NCBI GenBank assembly: GCA_030435675.1
Contig: CM059622.1
Location: 3,534,001-3,598,000, forward strand
Source of the DNA: Steinernema hermaphroditum
Lineage: Eukaryota; Nematoda; Chromadorea; Rhabditida; Steinernematidae
Direction: 5' to 3'
Length of the DNA: 64,000 nucleotides
Position numbers and translations under genes: made by a program. A model generated the notes under the pieces. It searched no databases. It was given only the letters and a program-made list of their open reading frames with translations, and had not been told where the DNA came from. Within the stretch, counting starts at the first letter, position 1, and every line of letters begins with the position of its first letter. This document shows positions 49,286-60,413 of this stretch, one piece after another.

Positions 49286-50894
49286 GTTCCTCAGTGATCG
49301 CGCCACCGCCGACCAAATCAAATGACTTTGACATTTCAGGATAATCAAACGGATCCGTCGCCGACTGACTCTGAGCAGAATGTCCACTTTCCGGTGAGTT
49401 CCTATATAATATCCCATCGGAGCGGTCTCTGTCAGGATGTGGCCTCCCAGGATGTCGCATACTGCAATTGTATCTCTCTTCCTTTCCATTTAGGTTTTTG
49501 CTAGACTTTCTTATTGTTGCAGACATGTTCTCTTGTTTAGGAGCTGAGCGAGACGCACAGTTTGTATGTGACATTCCTGGCTGTTCGAAAATAAAAAAAA
49601 ATGAATAATCATAGGCGAAATGTCCACGGGATATATTCTCGGCGTTCTATGGCCTCCCGTCGCATACTGCTCATTTAATAATTGTGGATAGCACTGACAC
49701 GTAAGAAGCTACGGGCGCCACCCTCACGACGTCCACCAGGACGATGACACTGACGTTGCTGTGAAGACGATTGGATGCCCTAGTCTCAAAACCTCAAGAA
49801 ACAAAAATGGATTCGTCTAGCAGTCGTGCTATCAGTCGCCCGCTCAGTGCCTGTCCCTTATTACCCGTGCTTTGTTACTTGTCCCCCAGTAAAGTCCAAC
49901 TATGTCATGTTCCTTTCGGCACTGACCAACGCTCAGGTGCAGGGTATCTTGAGGATTTCACTAAGATCCTGACAGGCTATCTGACAAAATCCACAGGCAT
50001 GAGCGGCAGGAAAACTGATCATTGAGAAATACTGAATCACTGAATGCACTGTATGCCTTCAATGCCTTCAAGATCCCACCAAACAAAGAACATCACATTT
50101 AGATTTTTTCTGGAAATTGCCCGTGCACACGTTCTACTTCAGAGCATCTCCTATAAATTCAATCCCCTTAATGTGGCAAATACAAAACAACCCCAAGCTC
50201 AAGTGCATTTTCTCTCACTCCGTCTCTCACGAAGACGTCAAAGATCTAGTGTCCCAGTGTGCTCAGAAACGTATAACTTGGCAAATGCATGAACAACAGC
50301 TCCTCGAATCCAAACATTCGGGAATTCGTCGATATTTGGAGATGAGACTTGACCGCGGATGAATTTCTAACGGTGGATGAAGCTCATTTACTGACCTCAT
50401 TTACAGATATCGCAAGTGAATCTCCTTCTATGAAGATCGAGGAAACAGTTTGCGTACGTTTGCAGTTATCATGCAAAATTCATTGGAAGTTGTCACGCGT
50501 TAATCTTAAACTTTTGCGTGTCTTTGTTAGAATGAACATCTCATAATCAGTAAGTGTGTCCGTTCTATCTCTGATCGGCTCTGATTAACTGGGAATCCTG
50601 AGCCAAATAGAGTAAGTTATAAGTTTTCGGTCGTAAATCCACAACTTATACAAAAAAAAACTTTATGGAGGAGACGCTTTTCTAATGGTCGTCCGATGTT
50701 TCATAAACATCGCTACATGTCGGCGCCGATCGTTGGCTGGGTGAACTTAGCGCGCATTTTTCGCAATGTGAATCTAGCATAATACCGAAAGTGGCAGGTC
50801 GAAGCGAGCATCGTTTTCATTCTTGCACACGGCGTAGCGTCTCTTAGAGTTTAGGCTTGTATCTGGTGACTTAACATTGCGTGTTAAGTTCATC

Positions 50895-51135
50895 CAACCC
50901 CGATCGGGTCGTTTTCTCCTTCGTTCGCTTCAGTGAGTTGAGTAAGCGGTCGTTCTTGGCATTTCGCGTTGCCCGCAAAGATCGCCCCGACTCCTAGAAG
51001 TCCTGAAACGCCAGGTTTGCCGTAGTTCCATCCACCTGGCCAAGAAGCTCTTCACCGCTGCCCGACCGCGCCGCCAAGGCGAAGATTTGCTGGAGCTCCA
51101 ATGTCGGCGCCTCCAGTCGAATCGATTATTGGATC
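50895..51135 (-). repeat. Dispersed repeat family A, copy 3 (reverse)
   Basis: The reverse complement contains CTTGGCCAGGTGGATGGAAC then TACGGCAA, a GACTTCTAGGAGTC box and AACGACCGCTTACTCAACTC, colinear with 2090-2225. This is the longest match to copy 1. Confidence 0.7.
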
Positions 51136-51717
51136 GTTCCATTCGATGTTTCAGATTTTATCACTAGATACTCTCAAGCGAAAAAAATCTCGATGACAAG
51201 GAGGCACACTTCGCGACGGTTCTGCGATGTTTGATAGATCGCCAGTATATCATCTCATCGCCAGAACCGGTTATTGTGCGATTCACTTTTTGATTGATGC
51301 GTCGCTGATCGCTCTGCGTTCAATTCAATCAATGGCCACTGTCGAAGTGGCATCGCATCCATAGTGAACTTTATAAGCGAAAAGAGACCGATGACTAAAC
51401 ATGCATTCGTAAGAGGGAACCAAATGCCGAAAATAAAGACTCAAAAACATCGCTATCGAAGAAAGCCGTGGTTCTAAACAGGTTCAGATTCTTGCCCTAC
51501 TACTTACTTTTATATTGTTGCTGGGCTAATAGTTACTAGAGGTCACCAGCCCTTTGAAGTTTTGGAAGGGTGTGGTGACACCAAGGAGCCGTAGATCGAA
51601 CATTTTGTCAGAAAGACCGTCACAACCACCCGAGCCGAATCCACGTCTTGTACATATCTTTATTGTGCTTAGTGAGACGTCTTTCGCGACGTAAACCGTT
51701 GACCGAAGAACTCGTAA

Positions 51718-54340
51718 CTACAGTGAAACATGTATGAGGTCAGAAATTTTCTTTCCCAAATCGTAAACTTTGAAGAGATTTCCAATCTCCGCGTCTTCCC
51801 TAAACCGTGCGGTCATTCTCTGCACACAGGGAATGATCATGAGCAGCTTGCTCAACCGAAGGGCGTAGCACGGGTCTCTGAGCACCTCCTTGTAGTAATA
51901 GCACAACTCCATCGTCATGCGATCCCTGATTTCGATTGTCAACCTCTCACATGGTTCGCTCTGACCTTCATATCCTAGAAGAAAGCATGTACGTCAAAGT
52001 ATCTGGAAGTCTTCGAACCTCTGTTCCAAAATAGAAGTCCTAGAAGTGCTGCAAATTCCAATTCCTCAATTCCGATCTCCCGCAGAGGGATGACCATGTT
52101 CCTGACTAGGAGATTCATCGACGGACGCAGCATCTCGGAGACTTGTTCCTTGGAATATTGCGAGCACGAGTTGTGGAAGTAGAGCGATGGATCGTTGATG
52201 TCGATGTACTCGTTGGTGGGAAGGATCCAGCGGTCATTGCCGTCGTAGAGCTGACAAGTTCGGAAGCTGCTTTCGGTGATGATGAAGCCGACGTAGAAGG
52301 AGCGGAACAGCAGCCACTGAAGTGATATCAAAGTGCTCTCAGGGGTTAGGAGAATGGACGTCCCACAGCGTGAATTTCATATTATCATTTTTTTGGAATT
52401 CTCACGTTTCGAGTGCTCTTTGGATCAGACAAAAAGTCACCGATTTCTCCAACCAAATAACCAATCTCAGCTGCTTACACGTCGGCTCCGCATTTGCACA
52501 AAATCAGAAATTCTGATCCTCAAAACGTGCAACTCTCATTTCCAACCATCTCGTGAAAATATCGTCATATTCGTGATATCGCTGCTCAGCAAAAGTCATA
52601 TATAGTTGACTATCAACTGAGCCATTTTTATCAGGTCGATTTTAACGATAAGAAAGTGCAAAAAATGGCTAGAATAGAAAGCTGCTTTAGGGGTAACTTT
52701 GTGAATACAAGGTGACGCAAAAAAGAGCGTCTAGGCAGAAATCTAGAACGTCATTTTTGCGGCCATCTAAGAGTGATTCTGGTCGAAAATGAAAAAGAGA
52801 AGCAAAAAAGGACAGAAGGCAATCGGTATCACTATTGTCTGGATGAGCATTCTAGACTTCTAGACGTCCAGGTGCCATAGAGGTGTAACAATCTGTTTCG
52901 GCGTATCGGTAAACTTCTGAATTTATATGATTCCACAGTGGTGGTTTCCCTGTTTCCTTCGGCCAGTATTATTATCGCAACACCCTGTGTTTGCATCAAG
53001 ACCAGTATGCAACGATTGAAGATATAATCCCAATATTATCGTATCTTATCTCAATGCAGAGGTCAGAGTGCAACTGGCTGATAAGAAAAGGACGTCTGCA
53101 TCGCGAACGCGACATGTTTCCAAAACAGTGGAAATCACATCTTAATTTTGGGACTATCAAATGTGACAAGAAATCTAGTGATCGGGGGCTTCCCTGGCTG
53201 CCAAAGTCCTATGAATCACTCCAAAAGAATCACTCCAAGGTAACTAAGGCATTTGAGGATAAGAAGCAAATGGGAACGATCAACTGGATCTCATCCGGGT
53301 GTCTAAGGTGGAAATCTAAGCACAGAGCCTGTCTACAGCGAACAAGTTATTGATTTGTGTGCTATATGACCGGCAAAGCCAGGTCTTTCCTTAAGCCTAT
53401 TTTTTGAAACGGAGAATTTCACTCACAAGGGAACATTTAAACGCGCCACCAAACGAATCGACAGAAATTTGGCGCAGACTAGCTACTACTACTTGGGTGT
53501 ATTATTCCTGCAGAATATTAGCTATGGGTACTTGTCGAATCGCTTTGTGACACCTTTAGATGTTCCCTTGTCAGATGGTTCCAAGACATTATAGTTTTTT
53601 CTGACCCTCTAGAATGCGTCTTTTACTGCTTTTCATTGCGATCCCGCAATCTAGACATCAGTTTTGCAAACACATAACACTCACCCTTTGTTCCTCCGGA
53701 AGATTCCGACTTTCCTCGAAGGCGTCTTCCACGAAACTACTCAAAAAAGGGATTTCGTCGGCCCACACAAGAGAAGTGGTGGTGAGATGGCCTGGTCGAG
53801 GAGCACTGACCGGTGGATGGAGTTTCCGTCGTTCCTCACCGAACTTCCGATAGGCGTTCCTGATACGGTAGAGAACGGGCATCATAGATTCGTCATCGGT
53901 TGCTGGACTGTTCGAAAACGAGGGTTCGGAGGAGAACATCGACTTATAGACGTCCGCATTTTCGACTTCTCCATCGACGGTTGAAGTCGATCCTTGCCGC
54001 TTTCCCAGAGGATCTCGAGTGCTTTGAACCGCTGAAGCATTTAGGAATTGACATAAGGATAGCACTTACATGCTATCTTCATGCCCACTTTGATGCATTT
54101 GTTCAGCCTGCAGAATCTGCACATGCACCGGACAGCTGAAAAGAGTGACTTCCGAGAAAGACTCACGCTCTTCGACTCACATTTGTGAATGTTACAGTCC
54201 TTGGTCCCCTTGCAGCATCTGTAGGACTTCTTCATGGAGATGGACCTCCGGAAGAAAGCGGCACAAGCACGGCATGTGATGACGCCAAAGTGGAATCCGT
54301 CGGAGCGATCGTCGCAGACTAGACACACTCTGGGAGACAT
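51718..54340 (-). CDS. Nuclear hormone receptor (supplementary nematode type)
   Basis: Exons 54181-54340, 54070-54135, 53685-54031, 52019-52316 and 51718-51974 sum to 375 residues. The DNA-binding domain starts at residue 6: CLVCDDRSDGFHFGVITCRA (first zinc finger, P-box region CRACAAFFRR), then CCKGTKDCNIHK and CMCRFCRLNKCIKVGMK (second finger). The hinge has VQSTRDPLGKR. The ligand-binding domain includes WADEIPFLSSFVEDAFEE, LFRSFYVGF, YSKEQVSEML, LEFAALLGLLFWN, IRDRMTMELCYYYKEV and a C-terminal helix block RLSKLLMIIPCVQRM. The 1.37-kb intron 52317-53684 carries a family B repeat (52700-52840) and a 145-bp MITE (53426-53570); the other introns are 38-46 bp. P-box CRACAAFF is typical of nematode HNF4-derived receptors. 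Ligand unknown. Confidence 0.9.
52700..52840 (+). repeat. Dispersed repeat family B, copy 3, inside the NHR intron
   Basis: Contains GCGTCTAGGCAGAAATCTAG, AACGTCATTTTTGCGGCCAT and TCTGGTCGAAAATGAAAAAG, in the same order as the copies at 16.6 and 27.6 kb. It lies antisense to the receptor gene. Confidence 0.65.
53426..53570. mobile_element. MITE with CAAGGGAACAT ends and TCA target duplication
   Basis: The ends are CAAGGGAACAT (53426-53436) and ATGTTCCCTTG (53560-53570), flanked on both sides by TCA (53423-53425 and 53571-53573). A larger element with the same ends and a TAA duplication lies at 60414-60911. Three-base TNA duplications fit PIF/Harbinger-like elements. There is no coding capacity. 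Confidence 0.75.
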
Positions 54341-55554
54341 CGACGATCGATAGACTTGGGGGAACGACTAGCAGAGCGCGAGGAGACGCCGCGGACCACA
54401 AACTACAGAAATCGAACATAGTGCGATCGAAAAAGGCAATGACATGACTATGTGATGCGTGTTTTTAAGAGAACTCTCGTTTCAATGTACAAAGAAGACA
54501 TTATTGTTGGGGTGAACCCTTGAGTGGTTGTTGCTAGGACACTTTTAAAAGCAGAACATGACGTCCAATTCACGACACTGAGCCGTCTTTCGTTTGCATG
54601 GAAGTTGGGTAGTGGATATTTTAGTCGGCGCCTATAAAGTGATCCCTCGACTTGACTCAGATGGGCCGGCTCCAGTTCGTTTCGCTTCAGTGCATTAAAC
54701 CACCTTCGATTGACCCGCTGTTTTGTAGCTATTGTGATGGGTACCATGAATGCATAGATACCCGTTTCATTTTTATTTGCCACACCATCTGTACCTTCAC
54801 GAATTATGAGAGGCGACAAGGGGAAAGGCCGTTCTGGGCCGTTGGAAAGGCCGTTACAACAACTTTACTGTCCAGCGCGAGGCAAAGTTTGTGGTTTGTT
54901 CGGGAAACTTTTCTATCCCTTCTTTTAGAGGTTGCCCAACCGTGGTGCGAAAATTCCGCGAAAAATAATTCCGCGACGAAAGTTCCGCGAACGTCAGTTC
55001 CGCGAATTTCAGGCTCCACAAATTTCAACTAACTGTTATGGTACTAAGAATTTTTTGCAAAATAAAGCTAGGATTTAGGCTGCGGGCGAGCCGCAGGCGA
55101 GCCCTGCATCCATTTTCTGGAACAGGCGTAACATCCAGGCTTGGCTTAAGCAAACCCCGGCTTGGCTTAGGCTCATGTCTATGGGTTTCTCATTTCTCAT
55201 TTTCAAACATGAAAACGAAGGCGACCGCTACAGCAGCGACGAAAACAATAATAGCGAGGGCTACTTCTCCTTCCCCGAAGACTCCGACAATGATATTGTT
55301 TAGTTATGTTTACGAAAAATAGAAACACCGTTGGCGGAATTCGAAATTCGCGGAACTTTCGAAAAAAAAAATAATACTGAAATCAATTTCTTGAAAAACC
55401 CGTTCCAGAAATATGCCATAGAGCATTACGAACTTCGCTGACTAATTGTCGGTACTGATTTCCATGAACGACACGATCGTAGCGAGCATTGGCTCGTTCG
55501 ACGTGCCAGATATACATGGATCATCAAAAACTGATCCTAATAACTCGATGCAGA
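54341..55554. other. Intergenic, repeat-rich, no gene supported
   Basis: Contains a run of the motif TTCCGCGA (about 54950-55015: ATTCCGCGAAAAATAATTCC and on), a mirror form TTCGCGGAACTTTCG near 55345, a GC-rich hairpin-like GCGGGCGAGCCGCAGGCGAGC near 55082, and GGCTTGGCTTA(A/G) units near 55140-55170. These echo the repeats around the transposase at 60-61 kb, so a related non-autonomous element may lie at about 54940-55360. Confidence 0.45.
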
Positions 55555-55645
55555 AAGCATGCTTTCGTCGGCCCACACAAGAGAAGTCGTAGTGAACTGG
55601 CTTGGTCGAGGAGGACTGACTGCTGGCAGAGTGTTGAGTGCGACA
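55555..55645 (-). pseudogene. Fragment of a nuclear-receptor ligand-binding-domain exon
   Basis: On the minus strand the segment reads TLPAVSPPRPSQFTTTSLVW then ADES, matching KLHPPVSAPRPGHLTTTSLV then WADE of the neighbouring receptor (plus-strand shared run TCGTCGGCCCACACAAGAGA). Similarity stops soon after on both sides and no DNA-binding domain is near. It is a relic of a paralog or a copied exon piece. Confidence 0.75.
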
Positions 55646-55679
55646 ATTTGGAGAATTTTGGACGATTTTGGGTGATTCG

Positions 55680-56036
55680 CGAGCTCTGTACTCCTGGAAG
55701 CTTAGCTTAAATATGGTCCATAATGTTCTTGACTCTTGTGGATATTCACTTGAGAGACACCTAGGCACCTCGTTACGGTACGTAGCAACTCGCCGCCGGC
55801 GAAATGAATATGGGGTTCGCTTCGCCCGCCCATACTCTAAATATCGCCAGACCTTGGTCGATATTGGATAAGGACTCGCATGAGTTATGGCCGCTATACC
55901 GAGTGCGTAGTTATGGCTAATAACCAGGCTTGGCTTAGACTCATGTCTATTTGTTTTAAGCGAGCTCTGTAGTCCTGGAAGCTTAGCTTAGATGTGGTCG
56001 ATAATGTTCTTGACTCTTGTGGATATTCACTAGTTA
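55680..56036. repeat. Direct repeat pair of about 74 bp
   Basis: 55680-55753 and 55963-56036 share GCGAGCTCTGTA, TCCTGGAAGCTTAGCTTA and ATAATGTTCTTGACTCTTGT with a few substitutions, 283 bp apart. The first copy overlaps the end of the receptor fragment. Confidence 0.7.
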
Positions 56037-56224
56037 TCTGCAAATTTGCCTTCAATGTGCGCGTAGATTAAGCTAGAATCAAGCGCAGGAATTTGGATGT
56101 GCTCTAAGTGGTAGCCGGCGCAATTCTAATATATTTCCGCTGGCGGCGACTTGGCTGGCGGCGAGTTGTCCTGCTTCGCCTCTTTAGATGGAGGTTCTAT
56201 GTGAGTTTAACACAGAACTCTTGA

Positions 56225-56310
56225 ATCAACGATGGACGACCGCTCACTCAACTCGTTTCTGAGAGAGCAAGTGGACGACCCGACCGATCGCCACCGGCGC
56301 AAATGAAAGC
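56225..56310 (+). repeat. Dispersed repeat family A, copy 4
   Basis: Contains GACGACCGCTCACTCAACTC, GAGAGAGCAAGTGGACGACC and CGACCGATCGCC, followed by CAAATGAAAG as in copy 2. It lies just downstream of the protease stop codon. Confidence 0.7.
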
Positions 56311-56379
56311 TTTGCATAGTTCACGGAATAAAAATTGTCTATTTGACGTTTAAACAGCATTATCTATTGACTTAATAAT

Positions 56380-57595
56380 CTATTGCATCAGAAACAAGAT
56401 CACAACAACTAGGACAAGCATCCAGCTACGAAGTACCGTAGGACATCCACAAGTCGCTTCACCTTCAGTGGCTCTCTCGATGAAGTCACAGTAGTAGGAG
56501 GTCCTCATGTAGGTCCCTACATTTGCTATATTTTAAGCTTTCAGCATGTCCGTTACCTGGGAACATGTACTGATCGTGGGCGTTCTCATGGGGGAAATGC
56601 GTTTTCGTTTCAGGGGGATCAATGCCATAGGACGTCACGCCAACGATCCGATATTTCGCGTCCTCAAAATCGCAGGCCACTGCTGATCCTCCACTGTCAC
56701 CAGCCCACGTTCCTCCCCTTGACGATCCGGCACAAAATGTTCTTTTCTCGTCGAAATCAAGATTGTTTTCATTGTACCGACTCCTGCAACATGTGAAGCT
56801 GAATGCGATTTCCGTGTTACTCTACCTGCAGAATACCGGACTGAACCAAAGAATTCTGATTTTAAGCAAATGTTTTGCCAGTTTGTGCACATGAGGATGA
56901 CGTCCTGAAATTTTCTCATCTTTGCCTGTTTTCTTCAATTCGCCCCGCACTACTGTAGGTTTATGTGTGAGAAATGTGTAAAATGAACTTACGATCATTG
57001 AGAAGACAAGACATGCCCCAACCCCGCACAATGACCTCTGTGTTCATGAACCTTCTGTCGTCCGAGGAAATGGTGACGTTGACTGCGAAGGAGACGTTTC
57101 GTGCCAACTAAAAATCGACAATTTCGTTCTTATTATCGCAAGAGACGAGATATACCTCAATGATGGCAATATCATTTTGTACGATGCCACCACCTCTCTG
57201 GAACCGGGGATGTACAATTGCTCGGGCAACTTTGTAGCTATAGTCTGATTGCGCGTTGCCATGTCTGCACTCATCAACCTCGTTTCCAATGAGAATATAC
57301 GTGTTGTTCATTGGCTCTTTGACGCAGTGGGCAGCGGTGAGTACGTGGCGACGAGAAATCAAAGTTCCCGAACAGTAGGATCCGTTGTACTTAGTGAACT
57401 TCTCCTCGGGACAGAACTGCACCACTACTGGGTAGTGGGACGCGTTATCCTTGCTTTCGCGATAGTCACGCTGACCTCCGATGATCTGGGATGGATTAGT
57501 ACCAATGTGTGTGAGGGGTGACTTACAAATTCGCGGACGAAGCAACCCGAGGGCACAAACAAGATAGGAAGTAGAGTCGCTAAGAAGCGAAGCAT
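56380..57595 (-). CDS. Trypsin-like serine protease with hydrophobic C-terminal tail
   Basis: Exons 57527-57595, 57156-57485, 56993-57107, 56826-56904, 56557-56783 and 56380-56516 sum to 318 residues. A signal peptide (MLRFLATLLPILFVPSGC) is followed directly by IIGGQ, the usual activation site and mature N-terminus, so there is almost no propeptide. The catalytic triad is present: TAAHC (His), NDIAIIE (Asp) and GDSGGSAVAC (Ser), and CSGTLISRRHVL precedes the His. The residue six before the active Ser (GGTWAGDSGG) is not the trypsin Asp, so specificity is uncertain. The last exon adds a Cys-rich stretch and SWMLVLVVVILFLMQ, a terminal membrane or GPI-signal segment that most nematode trypsins lack. 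Expected on the secretory route, perhaps membrane-tethered. Confidence 0.88.
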
Positions 57596-59174
57596 CGCTC
57601 ACCGTTACGACTCGCCGAATGAGCGCTTATCAGTGGTGACTGGATAGCACTGGCCGGGCATTTACCGGAAATGTATCCGTAAAAAGGGGAGTACAGAGAT
57701 CAACAAACTCACTTGATATTCGCATCCTAGTGGCAATACAGAACAGGGACTGATAAGGCGAGTTCAGTTGACTGTATGTAGAGGTTGTTGATCACTCAAC
57801 CAGTCCACAAAAGTACAGAAAATTAGATTGCTTATTGGTGACGAGTGACCTCACGGTTCCTGTGGTTAGTGGAGTCTCACTCGGCTTCTAGTGGGAATTG
57901 GAAAACAAACAAGATGTCCGTCGCCAGAAATCCGGCTGCATGGGAAGTCACCCTGAAGGTCGCCGTCGCTCTGAGTACCAGACGCAACTCCTGGAGCACG
58001 GACTCATCCCTTGTAGATGCGAACCCCTGTGCCACCCCCAAGCACCTCAAGAAAGAGAAGTTCCGTCAGCGTTTCTAGAGGTTCGGCGATTCCCACTTGC
58101 CCCGTGAAGCGCGCCACCACCCACCGGTTCATCTTCAACGCCACGCCAGGGATGAAGTTGTCTGTTTTTCCTTAATTCGGTGTGATGCAAGGCGTATCCA
58201 TGATCTCTGATCCTTTGACCCATGAAATGAAGCCGAAAGTGGTTGGTGCACGTATCGATGAGCTTGGGTTGACCATAAGGGTTTAAGCATGGCTTTGCAT
58301 AAAAAAACACCAATCGTCGCCGCCGAAAGAAAGCGAACAAAATAGGAGACATCGTTATCAGCAATAGTCACGTCGTCCTGTGTTTATTAGAATCCTTCAC
58401 CACCGAGGGTCGCAAAAGTAAAGTGAACATTTCCATGATACATTCCATGATCCAATTGTTCGCCTTCAGTCTAAGCCATGTCCGCCCGTTCCCTACCACA
58501 TTCCACGCGGTTTGAAATAATGCCAAGCAGAGCCGCAATAGGTTCACGAACCCACCATTCGACGTGAGTTCTCTTCTCCAAGTTCCCTGTCACTCTTAGC
58601 TGTTGTTGACCGCTTATTCATCCCATTCTGCCAGAATTGCTGCTCGATATGAAAAACAGTCTTCTGATATCCCATCTATTGATATGCAACTCCTCTTTTC
58701 TGGTTCGTCCTCATTTCGCGAGCGGAAAAGTCCGACGTGTGTTGAAAAGCGGGTCCCTTTTTCCCACCTCTTGATTCGCAACCAGCAGGAGCGTCGCTCA
58801 CTGACCATGTCGAATGTTCTCTTATCACTAGAGTAGCAACACAAAAGGCGACTTAAAGATAGGAAGTTCACATAGGAAATTGGAAATAATGCTAAATAGA
58901 GCCGTAATAGGTACGTGCTACAGGGTTCCGGTCGTTTGAGCGAAAAAAAAATCGATCAGTTTGAATGAATGTTGGCATCGGTTTTGAAAATCGCCCGTTT
59001 TTAGTATCCAGCAAGGCAAAATCAGCTCGAAAGTGTTCTAAAACGATAATAACGTGATCACTAAGGAAGGAAACTATTGCAGACAGCAAACTGACCGGGT
59101 GTCCGTGCTACATTGGTGTGGTGAAGGAAACAGATAAGACAGATAAGTACATGCTATTGGATTGGTTTATAAAA
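57596..59174. other. Intergenic, no gene supported
   Basis: Open frames near 57845-58364 look plausible in composition but have no family match or splice partners. A short direct repeat GAAATAATGCCAAGCAGAGC / GAAATAATGCTAAATAGAGC occurs at 58513 and 58883. Confidence 0.4.
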
Positions 59175-59206
59175 TTTTATCCAAATTACAGTCGATGATA
59201 GTAATA
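59175..59206. repeat. 32-bp direct repeat, left copy
   Basis: ATTTTATCCAAATTACAGTC then GATGATAGTAAT is identical to 63694-63725. The pair brackets the whole transposon complex of 4.5 kb. Confidence 0.85.
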
Positions 59207-59496
59207 AATAGTACAGTAATCAGGAATAGTACGGTAGAGCCAAAGCCGGAAGACGATCAGGTTCTATTAGGGAGAAGTGACCAAAACCGACCAAATTTGC
59301 AGAACTGAATTTAAATTGACAAAATGGTATTTATCTTGACAAAATCGCAGAAAAATTACAGAATAGTATTTAGATTGACAAAAGTAAATTTTAATTGACA
59401 GAATTGTATTTATTTTGACAATGACAAAACGCCTAAGCCAAGCCGGGTATCGACACTAATTGTCGATTAGACAATTGTTGATTTGATGGGAGCAGA

Positions 59497-60195
59497 ACGA
59501 TTTGACGCGAACGATTTGCCGCAGTAACGATTTGACGCGAACGATTTGACGCGAACGATTCGCCGCGAACGATTTGCCGCGAACGATTTGCCGCGAGCAC
59601 GATTTGACGCGAGCACGATTTGACGCGAGCACGATTTGCCGCGAACGATTTGACGCGAACGATTTGACGCGAGCACGATTTGCCGCGAACGATTTGACGC
59701 GAGCACGATTTGACGCGAGCACGATTTGCCGCGAACGATTTGACGCGAGCACGATTTGCCACGAGAATGGCTCCCGGCACGAAAACGATCCGTTTTTGGA
59801 CAGTCTGCCGAAGTTTGAGAAAGGTTAGATATGCCAGGACGAAAAAAGCATATCTAACAGCGTTTATCCTGTAAAGTAACAAAATGTTTAACAACGATGA
59901 GTGCGTAACGATTTGACGCGAACGATTTGCCGCGAACGATTTGACGCGAGCACGATTTGCCACGAGAATGGCTCCCGGCACGAAAACGATCCGTTTTTGG
60001 ACAGTCTGCCGAAGTTTGAGAAAGGTTAGATATGCCAGGACGAAAAAAGCATATCTAACAGCGTTTATCCTGTAAAGTAACAAAATGTTTAACAACGATG
60101 AGTGCGTAACGATTTGACGCGAACGATTTGCCGCGAACGATTTGCCGCGAGCACGATTTGACGCGAGCACGATTTGCCGCGAACGATTTGACGCG
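59497..60195 (+). repeat. Array of 14/17-bp CGATTTG repeats with 201-bp tandem duplication
   Basis: Units CGATTTG(A/C)CGCGAA (14 bp) and CGATTTG(A/C)CGCGAGCA (about 17 bp) run in three blocks: 59497-59760, 59907-59961 and 60108-60195. The blocks are separated by a spacer beginning ACGAGAATGGCTCCCGGCAC and ending GATGAGTGCGTAACGATTTG. The spacer plus block is tandemly duplicated with a 201-bp period (59761-59961 and 59962-60162). A 263-codon open frame on the minus strand is a by-product of the array and encodes only Arg/Ser/Ala/Asn repeats. Confidence 0.9.
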
Positions 60196-60413
60196 GGGAC
60201 AAATCTACTTGCCGCGCCAGGCAATTCGTTCCGGGACCATTCTGTCGCCTTAGTTTCACCGATTTTCGACCTCTTTTTCGCTTTTTTCTTCGATTATCAA
60301 GCTGTTTGCTCCGTGTACGGCAGTACTAAGATATCAGCGAAGCTGTTAAGACAACAGGCTCGCCCTTCGGGCTCGCTTTAAATCAATAGGCATAGTCCTA
60401 AGCCGGAGCCTAA

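Larger units (their letters stand above)
49047..51717. other. Intergenic, no gene supported
   Basis: Contains a CGG/CGA trinucleotide run (49251-49285), a local duplicate pair (GGCCTCCCAGGATGTCGCAT near 49441 and a shorter form near 49650), a family A repeat in reverse orientation (50895-51135) and a loose hairpin CGGTTCTGCGAT/ATCGCCAGAACCG at 51218-51277. Open frames near 49771-50546 do not resemble known proteins. Confidence 0.45.

Noticed and set aside
49161..49574. Minus-strand open frame with an arginine or alanine/valine run
   Set aside because: It is created by the CGG/CGA trinucleotide repeat and has no recognisable domain.
57845..58364. Overlapping open frames on both strands downstream of the protease
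   Set aside because: No conserved motif, and competing frames of similar length on both strands suggest chance.
59433..60224. A 263-codon open frame on the minus strand made of Arg-Gln-Ile-Val / Ser-Arg-Asn repeats
   Set aside because: It is only the translation of the short tandem repeat array; the same happens in other frames and on the other strand, and there is no domain or start context.
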